NCBI GenBank assembly: GCA_013397845.1
Contig: VZTG01001729.1
Coordinates: 471,984-535,983, forward strand
Source: Melanocharis versteri
Lineage: Eukaryota > Chordata > Aves > Passeriformes > Melanocharitidae
Length of the DNA: 64,000 nucleotides
Direction of reading: 5' to 3'
Below the pieces are notes generated by a model that had not been told where the DNA came from, ran no database searches, and was given only the letters and a program-made list of their open reading frames with translations. A program made the translations under genes and the position numbers. Shown here in pieces: positions 54,096-64,000 of the stretch (positions are counted from its first letter, which is position 1; each line of letters opens with the position of its first letter).

Positions 54096-55244
54096 TGGTG
54101 CAGTGAAACACAATGTGGATTTTCTGCAACAGTCACAGCACTGATCAGAGCACGAAGGATGAACGATTAAGCACCTCTCTTGCTGTCAGCCCTGCTCAAG
54201 GGAGAAAACAGGGTATCCTCATGTCTATGGCAGTGTCCCTCTTACACAGTGAAAAAACAACAAAAGAAATCTTGAACGTGTCACAGAAATGCCAAAAACT
54301 TTTACCTTGAATAAAAAACTATCTAGTTTTTCAGACTGTAAAAGATGAAGGTATTTAAGATTGTCCTGAAAGAGGCAGGTTTCTCTATTCCAAAAAAATG
54401 GGATAAAGACCTCAGAGCAGAAGGTAGCCCCTGGATAGAATAAAAATAGCCTCCCACTGGAGGCACTGAAAATCTTTGCTGATAAACCTCACGAAGCGGG
54501 AGCCAGCCTGACCGACTTTAAAGTATTCTGACAGCAGTTCTTCTCCGGGGGCAGTTTGCCTCTGCTAGGGTACACCAGGGCACAGTTGGACAAAGACAGC
54601 CCCACTGGCAACAAAAAGGAAAATGGAAACAACCAACTTCGGCTGCTTTGCATAAGCAAAAGCTCCCAAACCTGACTCTGATAAGTGTACAAGTCAGATC
54701 TCCAAAACTGAGCTGTTTTAATGTTTTCTGAAAATCCAGCCTTCTTCTCATACAGGCAGCTATCATTTTATACTACCAATGCAGTCCTCCCCCACTAAAG
54801 AGCCAAGAGCTGAGGAAGGCAAGGAGAAAGAAACCTAAAAATCAAAGCCTATGAATAAAAGCAGTGCAAGAGCAGTAATTCCTCCCACGCCAAAGCCAGG
54901 TGTGCGTGTCAGAGGGAGAGGAGATCACCACTTTGCCTGCAACACCAGGTGCCGGTCCCTGCTGGGATGAAACAGCTCCGTGACTCACGAGGGACAACGG
55001 TGTCCCCTGTGCGAGGGCACAGCACAGCCTGTCCCTGCTCCAGCAGCCTCAGCGAGCAGAGCTGGAGCTCACATCCAACAGGGACACTGCCGCTCCCAGC
55101 CCTCTGCGGGAGCTGAGCAGGTGAGCACGCACACTGCTAGAAAACATCATGCTGCTGTTTTCAGAGCAAAGCACACCCAGGAGGAGGGTCAACAACATCC
55201 CACAGCCACGGGCAGATCCACCAGGCACCCATGTGAACAGAGAG

Positions 55245-55360
55245 CCACAGAATGGTTTGGGTTGGAGAGGACCTTAAAGATCACCTATAGTTCCAAACCT
55301 TCCACCATGGATAAGGATTTATTATCCACAACTCTGGCTTTATTGCAAGGTGTGGCCTAA
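55245..55360 (-). repeat. CR1 LINE 3' end (antisense), degraded
   Basis: The plus strand starts 'ccacagaatggtttgggttg', then 'gagaggaccttaaagatcac' and 'ctatagttccaaacct'. This is the reverse complement of the CR1 3' terminus. Beyond about 55305 the match to 'ccatgggcagggacacc' and 'ggttgctcaaggcc' is weak ('ccatggataaggattta', 'ctttattgcaaggtgtgg'). Confidence 0.88.
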
Positions 55361-55469
55361 TGGGGCTGGTGCTGGGGTCCCATGAACACCAATTCTGACG
55401 GACTGGGGAAACTCTCCAAAATCAATATATAGCTCCGAGGATGCAAAATTATGTCTGTGGTGCTCATTT

Positions 55470-55560
55470 CTCAGCTGTACCTAGATGGGAAACTCATGAT
55501 TACTCATTACAGCTGTGTAAACTGAGGTAGAGAGCCAGCTAATAATGAGACAAGTACAGT
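55470..55560 (+). repeat. Possible MIR relic (sense)
   Basis: 'cattacagctgtgtaaactg' followed by 'aggtagagagccagctaata' resembles the MIR core 'ttacagatgaggaaactgaggcacagag' and its continuation. Short and uncertain. Confidence 0.3.
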
Positions 55561-58500
55561 CAACAAAATTAATTTCTGATGGAATAATTTAGGCTGGAAG
55601 ATTGAAAGCCAATAGAAGTAATTTCCCAAGGCCAACTGGTATTAACTAGCTTTGGAAGTCTCCCACATTTCGACCTGGCTGCCAAATTTTAGGCTTTTAC
55701 CATACATATATACAAGCGGCTAGAAAGCAGGAGGGTGTTTAGACACATGTGGGTGCCAGATCTCAAAAGGGCCAGATTTTGGACAGCTGGATTTCAGATA
55801 CAAAAACCCACACCATTTCCAAGTGCAATTCTCAGTGACAGAGACAGTAAATTGGTGACAAACCAGGGAACTAAAACCAGAGTCCCAATTCTCATTCCAC
55901 TCCTATTTCAGTGGGACTTCAGCCATTCTTTTCCTTTTTACAAAAGCTAAACCACTCACAGTAGGGAAAAAGAGTCTCAGCATCCCCTAATATTTCCTCG
56001 CTTACTTTGGGGAAAAGACTGAAACAAAAGCAGGAGGACGACAACACAGGGCAAATTCCAACCCTCTTGATAAAAGCTGGCAGTTCTCCTTATTCCTCTG
56101 GCCAGACCACACTGCATCTCCCAGTTTGCTCCTTCTGGCTGTAGCACTGCTATCCAGTGCTACCAGCTCTGCCTTTGCTAAGTGGGTTATGAGGAGCAGG
56201 TGAAAGGACAAATCCATCATACCAGCCTTCAGCATCCAGAAGAAAATAGCATCCAAGTACAAAATGCTGAGACCAGCATCAGCAGAGTAGCCTCCAAAAC
56301 TGACAGTCACAGTGAGGGGAAAAAAAAATCCCAAAATAAAAACAGGGCTGGGAAATAAACTGCCAACATGCAGATTTTTAGCCAGAGACAACAGGAATAC
56401 AACTGCATTTTATCCAGGGTGACTGCAGCCCAGACAGCACAGCCCAAATTCTTACTACGACATTGGCTGTGACCTTACAAAGACCAACTACAAAATTACC
56501 ATTAGCATAGGAGAGATGTTACCTGCATTTATGCAAAATAAACCCTTGCCCATAGCTAAAATCATTCTCACACCCTCTATGCTCCACTTTTATGGGACTT
56601 CTTGCATATAAGATATAACCTGACTAAACTTGCAGTTTCCATGTGGGATGCTCATGGTGCCCTCGTAATTGTGCGATAAAAACACTGCATTGCCTGTATC
56701 TCCTTTCACAATCCTGTTCCCCAGCAGATCAACCATCACCACTCCCAGACACTGACTCTGTTTATCCAGAGTTACATAAAACATTGCAAAAGACACCACA
56801 GGTCCCTGTAAAATACTGATGTCGTGCGAAAAGGCTGTGAGGATTATAAAAAGCCCCTGTGTGCTGAGACCAGGTTGGTCTCTAGAGCACAGCCCACGTG
56901 GATGCTGTTTAAGAGCAGGGATGTGGGCCATGGGATGGTGCAGCAGCACAGCAGCTTCAGATGGACAATCTCCTGCTAAAACACAGCAGGGAAACACCAG
57001 GAGCCCACAGCTGCGAAGCTGCTACCTCCTGACTCCTGTCAACGTACACAGCTGTTTAGTCAGGGATGGAAAGAATCGACTGAGAGGGTATTTAGTTAAA
57101 AAAAGCTTCTAACCCGAGATCAAAACAGTTACCAGGAAGCAAAGACAGCACCCAGTAAAACTCATGCAGACGAGATAGGGCGGATCATGCTGTCTGACCC
57201 CAGGAAGTCACTGGTGTGAAACCACCCACAGGACCAGTCAAGTCCAGGGCAGGCACAAGGACAGAGGCAGGGCCAGCCTTCTAACCCTGGCACATGCCAG
57301 CACCCAGGAAAATGGGAACAGCACTGAAACTAGAGCTTCCTATGGCAATGTGCCTGCCTGCTACCCCTACGTGCTCACATCTGTCCCTCAGCAGGTCAGT
57401 GGGGCTCTGACCAGCCAGGACTTTAACTGCAGCACTGTACTCAGCCTTCAGTCTGGACTCTGCCTTCTTTCATGACTCCCATTTCACCTGCTCCAGACAT
57501 CTCCCCCCCCAGTTTTTGCCAGCAGCTCCACTAGGATGTAGCTCTGGCATTAGAGAGATCAACCATGTGGTTGTTACTCCACAAGCTGATGCTCCTCCAA
57601 TTTAGGGCTACACCAGATCAGTCAGCTGCACCACTGAAAACTACAGCAGTTTGGGCACCTGCACACCTTGCTCATGCAGAAAGCAGGCTGGGCATCTAGA
57701 AAAGACCATGTAACCCAGCCTTCTGGCTCTCTGTGAATACACTACAACATACAACAACTAGAAGTGATTAAAACATGTAACATGCTTGCACTTTCTCCTT
57801 CTCTTACCAAGCCACAGCAGGCTGCACACACGCATTTGGATCAGATAACTGACATCAAACAGGCCTGGGCTAAAGAGACCTCCTAACACCACCCTAAAAC
57901 ACTCTTCAATGGTTGAAAAAGGAAAATATCTCACATAATGCACACAGTGATAAATGACCCACATCAAAAAAAAGAAATCAATCACCACCTTAAATTTTTC
58001 CAGCCAAAGCAATTTCTATTTCAACTTCTGTAACTAAATCCACGGAAGCTTATGCCATGCCATTCTGGACTTATTTCAATAATACATGCTCACATTCATC
58101 ATCCCTGTCTCTCCCAGATCTACAGACCTTGGCCTTTCTGAATGAAGGTAAATTTGTTTTCTCTGTAGGCTGTTTATTTCATGTTAGTGCCCAGCAAAAA
58201 TACAATCCACAGACCTGCTTCACCCTATTGCCCCACTTTATCACTAAGAAATGAACTGAGGGCTGGGAGCACCATTATGGAGTCAGAGACACAGTACATT
58301 GAAAATGAATATCATATTGTTCGTATCTCCAATGATCAAGTCATATTCACCCACAGAGTCTACAGTTAGGTTCATTGTATTAATAATACTGGGTTATATA
58401 TAGAAAACACATTGACTTTATGCCTGAAGGGCCTTTTCAAAAGGCTTCTTTTTAATGTAAAATACATTTTCTCAGTTATGTGGTAAGAGATTGGACTTGA

Positions 58501-61500
58501 AGAGACATGTCTGCAGTGCTACAGGGTGTAAAATAATTGCCTGGCAACTACGTTCCCAAAGGAAAACAAATGCAAACCATCTCCCACAGTCTCCATTACA
58601 GAGCTGGGAAACACAAGGTTCCTTGAAGAGCCAAAGGGGCCATGCCAGAAATGCCATTGCTTCCAGGTGCCTCCACCCACTTCTTCAAGGTGTCACCTCA
58701 TCCTCTCTTCCAGCAGCTGTGCAGGATGGGGCAAATGGGATCCCATTGCTGGGAGACTCTTAACAGCTCTCCTCCTGCAGAGCTGGTCCCCAGGGGCTCA
58801 GTCACCCCCCCTCCCACAGCCACCAGGCTCAGGCTTAAAGCCCAAGGGAACAATGCTGATCCTCTGCTCTGATGTTCTCCTGCTCCACAATTCCAGCGCT
58901 GAGATGGATCACTCGTGGTTGAGCCAAACTTTTAAAAAGGCAGCCACTGCCTTGGCATTTTGCCCACTCCTTCTCCATCAGATGGCTGGGAAGAGGGCAA
59001 CAACCTTAACACCCTTCGCCCGACCCCAGACAACAGCACTTCTTGCTGCTCCTCACTCCACTGACATAGTGAGGGCATCAGGACCTCCTGTCTCAGGCTG
59101 CTGATCACTTGTTTGAACACCTCTCCTGGTCCAATGAAGTCAGTCGAAACTTAAAATACATTTTCACTGCAGATGCCAACACCTGTGCTGGCTTTGGGCA
59201 CACGAACATAAGGCAAAGCAAAAAAAGGCAGCGATATGAACACACCCAAGCTGGCTCTGCTCAAGGTCTGGAAATCATCTCTGCATAGAAATTTGCATTC
59301 ACATAACAGGGATAATAGACGCCACAGCTGAACCCCTGCTGAAAGTAGGGTGTTATTAGCTTGGCTCTTGCTGCATGTGCCTGTGCTGTTTCTAGGCCAG
59401 CGCTCGAAAATCTTCAAGTTACTGTACTGGTGCCATGAGGAGTTTGCAGCTTGGATCTGTGCCTCACTGGTGTGAAAAATTCATTTTATATTCTAGTGAC
59501 CAGCTCTGAGGTTACTGACACAGTCCAAATTAAGCACACGTTCAAGGTCAGGATTTTCAGGGCCTGAGAAGAAAGGGTATTGCACCAGGCAGCAAGAGAA
59601 ACAGCACATCACACTCCTTGTCGAGGCAAGGAACACATTTTTGGCAACCTCTTCTCTCTGGCATCAAGCAAAAAATTTTTCTGCCGTCTCTTGTAGCCCA
59701 CTGTGCATCTCCTCACTGCATTTCAGCAGCCATAGCATCCTGTGCCGCTGCCCCTTAGCCAACGCAAGGCACAAAACAAGTGTGTGTGTGCACCTTTCGC
59801 AGGGTTTCACAGCTTTGCCACAAACACAGTGATGCACACTGCAAACAGAACAAAGAGTACTCAGCACCCAAGGAAGATATCCTGTGTGGTCAGAAGCTGA
59901 TACATCAGTGCAAAGCCACAGTTTGACTCAAAATAGCTTAAACCAGAAAAAAGCCACGTGCCTCTGAAAGGTAAATGTGCATTTTCCACTATGCTGGTGA
60001 AACTGGGATCCACGCTGACCAAATATGCTGCATAAAAACCTAACCTCTAACCCAGGCACTCACTGCAGCAAACAGCAACGCAGGCAGGGCTGTCAATACC
60101 TTCCTCATTCGCTTCCTACAGATCCTGCATGGGACACAATGGGCTGACCCCCTTTCCCAGCTCTCCCGGGGAAGGGAAGGCGCAGTGCCCCATATAGAGC
60201 GGTGTGAACAAAAAGATCACTGGGGTGTTGTTTGCAGCTACCCCCTCATGGAAAGTCAGCCTGAGTCACCAACAGCTCAAAGCAGACCCAGGTACAGAGC
60301 CAGGCCACACGGAACTGCCTAGCAGAAGTTGAAAGGCTTCTTCTGTTGCTCTGAAACAGATGCACACCACAGCCAAAATCCAGTTTTTTAACCTTTTAAA
60401 GTCCCTACCTACAGTAATACTACAATCACAACCACAGACTTAGTGTCCACAAAAGCTTTCTACCTCCAAGTCTGCTGTTCAATACTGACCTCACTTTGTG
60501 AAGACAGGTGGTATTTTAGTCCCTGACAAGGTATCTACATAAAAACACCCAGTGCCAGAATCCATTTTTAGCACAAACTTTCCTTGAGTAGCACACTTAC
60601 AACGAAGCCAGTAGATATTTGAATCCTTACTTATTTTTAAATGTTATGTCATTTTCACTGGCAGCCAAATAACACATCATAAACATGCAAAGAAGCACAA
60701 ACCTCAACCCTGTAGCTGCATTTCTGCATGCTTTAAAAACTGTAGCACAGAACGGTGCTGCAGGCACATTTCAGACCTGGAGGATGAAGAATTCCATGTG
60801 GAATAAGTGCGCAGCAGCAGGGGCTGGTGAGCAGGGGCAGCCAATCTCTCTGTCAAAGTAAACAGCCAAGGGAAAGCTGCTGGAACATCTTTGACACATT
60901 CAGAGATGGATCTCTTTTTTTTTTATTTTTTTCCCCCGTGGCCAGCAAGTAGGTGTACAAAGCCAGATGAAGAGGAATTCAAAGTGTATAATTTAAATGT
61001 AGGCTCCTACAGCACTCCTGGCCACATACAGAACTGGCAGCAAGATTCATACATGGGTCTGGAACTCTGCAAACTGGGCACCATCATGCTGGGTTCCAGC
61101 TGAGAGGAGGGGATGAAATCCATGCTGCTGGAAGACTCTTAACAGGAAAAAAATCCCCTTCCTATATACTACCACATGGAGTACGTACTACCACTGGAGA
61201 GGCGCAATCCCAAGCTGTCACATTGCAACACCCTCCCTTCTCCACCTCCACAACTGAACGCAGGTTTGCTTGCTCATCTAATAAAACACTTCCTTAACAC
61301 AACACTTCCATGCCTGCAGAGAAGGCTTTCTACTATAAACAGGGCACTTACCACGCAGAAACCATAATGCAAGCCTGACGAGGAAACCTGTCATGCGAAG
61401 GGCTTCACGTTGTCTTAATTTATGATCAAGAGCTGAACTTGGGGCTAAGGGTTGCACCCGAGTCATGCCACAGGGCAGATGAAGAAGCAAGGCCTGTGGA

Positions 61501-62864
61501 GCTGGTTGCTGAAGCATTCCCAGCTGCCAGGCATGAACCAGGGCAGAAGTGACACAGGCAGGACACTCTGAGGCAGCATTAATAAAAGCTTTGAAGGAAG
61601 CAGAATTCAGTCTTCACGGTTGGAGGACAACGGTGATTATATAAAGGCTATATACTGGGAGAGGAGCTTTTCTGACAAGTCCTACTACTTTTCTCCTCAT
61701 CTGCTCTGGCTCTGCTGCTATCTCTCCTGCTCTACTCCCTACCCAGCAGAAAGGATGCCTGGCTGCAGCAAATGGGAACTCAGCTTAGGGAGAAGTTCGA
61801 GGCTTTTCTCATCAACCAGTAAATCAAATGCTTTAATTTAGTAAGCCATGGGACATAGGAAGCCATTTAAAAGGGAAACAACAAAATGGCCACGTTGTAC
61901 AGCCATTCCTCAGCACTCTGTAACAACTCATAAAAGAAATACTGAATTACTGTAAACTTCTGTACGTGGAATTGGGGTCTCTCTAGCACCTAACTAGCAA
62001 CACCCCAAGCTTGTTCCAGAGCCACATGTGCTGCTTGCTTATCCCCACCTCACACCCAGCAGCCCACACAAGCACTGTCCGTGTCATCCTGCTTATTTGC
62101 TAAGTAACACCCTCCTACAAAGCTGTTCACAAACGACTCATTTCTCCTTTCACGTTGTCTCTGTGCAGTGCCAAGGGTACAAACAAGAGCCATGTGCTGG
62201 CTGCTGCCAAACTTCCCACTAAAGGGAGAGGCAGGTTGGGAGGTGAGCAAGGAGGGCCATGGTGTAAACCGACAAGTCACGGCTTGAAGGTGATCTTAAA
62301 TCTATTCACTGGAGAATCACCAGACCCTGAAAAACTTTAATGAGCTCACACAATGAAAATCAGAAGTCCCCACCTCTTCTGTTTACCTATCAGAGTCCGA
62401 CAGGAGCAAAAGCACAATAGGAGAGGGGTTCCCATAGAGGATCACCGCTCCTAGGGACATACCGAATTCTGGGAGGAATCCATCATTCAGGCATTAGAGA
62501 GCGGGAATGGTTTTATATTCAGCATTCAACACAAAGCCAGAGACATTCACTAACTAATGGTTACTGCAGCTGACATGAGCACTCTCTCTTCTCTCCTTGT
62601 ACCTTTCTAATCTGGGTTCTCTCAACCTCTACAGCCATTTCAAATCCCCTGTTTCCATCTCCTTCCAGTTCTTCACTCACCCTTCGCAGATAGCTCCTAC
62701 ATGAAGTTTATTCTCTTCATATTCAGCTTCTCCCTGGTTCCTGCCTCTCCAAGGTACTAATTACAATACCGTTTATTAGCCAGGCACAAAACATTTAGAC
62801 TCTAATTTTGCCCTGCTTTAAAGGAAGCTAGACACCACTGAGACAGTCCGCTGCAGTAACAGGG
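55561..62864. other. Intronic sequence without a recognisable gene
   Basis: About 7 kb of intron with no recognised exon, RNA gene or repeat. A T/C-rich run lies at about 60911-60937. Open frames of 129 codons at 56002-56391 minus and 145 codons at 58667-59104 plus have no identifiable domains. Confidence 0.6.
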
Positions 62865-63005
62865 AAGGAGATTTTTCAAAAGCACTTTAGAGGCTTTGGA
62901 ACAAGAGTCCCATTTTCAAAGAGACACTTGGAGTAAGTCACTTCTGTCAATGACAGTATGGCTCAGAAAACATCCTTGAAAATAACACCCTCAGGCTCTT
63001 TTAAA
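62865..63005. repeat. Probable ancient amniote interspersed repeat
   Basis: Contains 'gagatttttcaaaagcactt', 'caagagtcccattttcaaag' and a later 'caggctcttttaaaa'. This recalls a widespread old amniote repeat built on 'attttcaaaagcgcctaagtgac' and 'aagtcccattttcaaaagtg' with inverted internal symmetry. The family name is not certain from reading. Confidence 0.4.
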
Positions 63006-63809
63006 ATCCATCACTTACCAAAGACTGAGTAAAGCAGCCCCACGTAGTCTTTTCCAGTGAAGCCTCAAACAGCAAAGGGCTAAATGTTTCAGCCCTGACA
63101 TTTCAGGCAGGTGTGAAGGAAACAGGGATAGCTTTCAGCTGGAAACAAGGCTGCATGATAGGTAGGATCATCACAGGTAGGACAGCACAAAATTACCACC
63201 CCATTAATTAATTTAATTCAGCCTATTATCATAACTGCTAGAGACCTGGTTCAGGGCCCAAGCCTGGGGGCCTCTTTCATCCCAGTTACCATCACTGGAG
63301 CAGCTCAGCGCCCATCATCCTACACTACAAGATGACCACGGAACCTGACAATCACACAGCCTGCACATTTGCTGATTGAGAGAGAAAGCCCAAAGAAGGC
63401 CAGGAGATGTCCATGACAAAGCCAGGAAACGAGCCCAAGCATGCCTGGTCGGCACCCTCACCACGAAATACGAATAGTAGTTGTTCCCCAGCCAACAAGC
63501 AGTATCCCATGGGCTCAGCTGTCCTCTCTCAAGTCTGCCACATGTCACGTTGTCCAAATGTGAATAAATCCAGATTTCTCCAGGCACGAATATTAGTCTT
63601 GACTGATGAAGGGAGTCAGTTTGGACATGACAGGTCTGGACAGCCAGCTGCAAAGTAAGAGTTTGGCTTGAAAACATTACCCACATGTGGCAGGAATGTT
63701 CCTCTGTTCCTGCCAAGATGCCACCATCCACAGAATCTGCCTCACCAGTATTGGTTCAGAGGAATCAAGCTGCTGTTCCTCCATCATTTAATCTCTCACT
63801 TGCTTGAAT

Positions 63810-63831
63810 GGGGGGGGGGGGGAGGGGGGGG
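63810..63831 (+). repeat. Interrupted poly-G tract (G13-A-G8)
   Basis: Thirteen G, one A and eight G, followed by G-rich 'tgaggaggaggtcaggg'. It can supply four G-runs for an intramolecular G-quadruplex. It is on the strand opposite to SLCO3A1 sense, so the pre-mRNA would carry poly-C. Such homopolymers are also common sites of sequencing error. Confidence 0.9.
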
Positions 63832-64000
63832 TGAGGAGGAGGTCAGGGAAATACACAGTGACAGGACTCCTGGAAACACCCCATGAACCTAATATTTTGT
63901 GACGCTGTCTGGATACCAAGAGTTCTGAGCACAATCAGGATCCTGAGAATCAAATTGAAAGTGTCTGAATCTATGCACTACGCACTACAGGGGGCAAATA

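Larger units (their letters stand above)
53035..64000 (-). other. SLCO3A1: SLCO3A1 intron upstream of the exon (3' part of probable intron 1)
   Basis: About 11 kb of non-coding sequence lies between the exon and the window edge. No exon encoding TM1 or the lysine-rich N-terminus expected in exon 1 was found here, so the intron extends past 64000. It contains an old CR1-like relic (about 53750-54095), a degraded CR1 3' end (55245-55360), a weak MIR-like trace near 55500, an ancient amniote repeat (about 62865-63005) and a G-tract at 63810. Open frames here, up to about 145 codons, have no recognisable domains and lie in both orientations, as expected by chance. Confidence 0.85.

Noticed and set aside
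1..64000. CRISPR arrays, operons, phage, toxin or defence systems, intact retroviruses
   Set aside because: No regularly spaced repeats, no bacterial gene density, no LTR pair and no reverse transcriptase or integrase motifs were seen. The window is vertebrate intron.

Overview
This window is vertebrate nuclear DNA, almost certainly avian. Two things show this. There is one unmistakable protein-coding exon of the vertebrate organic anion transporter gene SLCO3A1, with canonical splice sites. There are also several CR1 LINE 3' ends, some ending in the ATTCTATG-type tail typical of bird genomes. No bacterial or phage gene organisation, operon, CRISPR array, rRNA or tRNA gene was recognised.

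Layout: SLCO3A1 is read on the minus strand. The only coding exon lies at 52569-53034. It carries transmembrane segments 2 to 4 and the intervening extracellular loop of the transporter, and it is probably exon 2. The sequence at higher coordinates (53035-64000) is the 3' part of the upstream intron. The sequence at lower coordinates (1-52568) is the 5' part of the next, very large intron. Neither neighbouring exon was found. The intron downstream of the exon is therefore at least about 52.5 kb, and the one upstream at least about 11 kb. Very long early introns are expected for this gene family member.

The introns hold interspersed-repeat relics of different ages. Two are CR1 fragments close to the standard avian CR1 3' end (42151-42441 minus; 48980-49065 plus), and a shorter, more degraded one lies at 55245-55360 minus. 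Two are longer, strongly decayed CR1-like fragments of an older amniote type (about 31545-32020 plus; about 53750-54095 plus). Several MIR-like SINE relics are present (about 2590, 25570 and 42645, with weaker ones elsewhere), as is an ancient repeat near 62865. There is a homopurine (AAAAG)n microsatellite at 5598-5713 and a G-tract at 63810-63831. The rest is ordinary intron with no supportable gene. The many open frames of 60 to 200 codons look like chance or shadow frames. No novel multi-gene system is visible.
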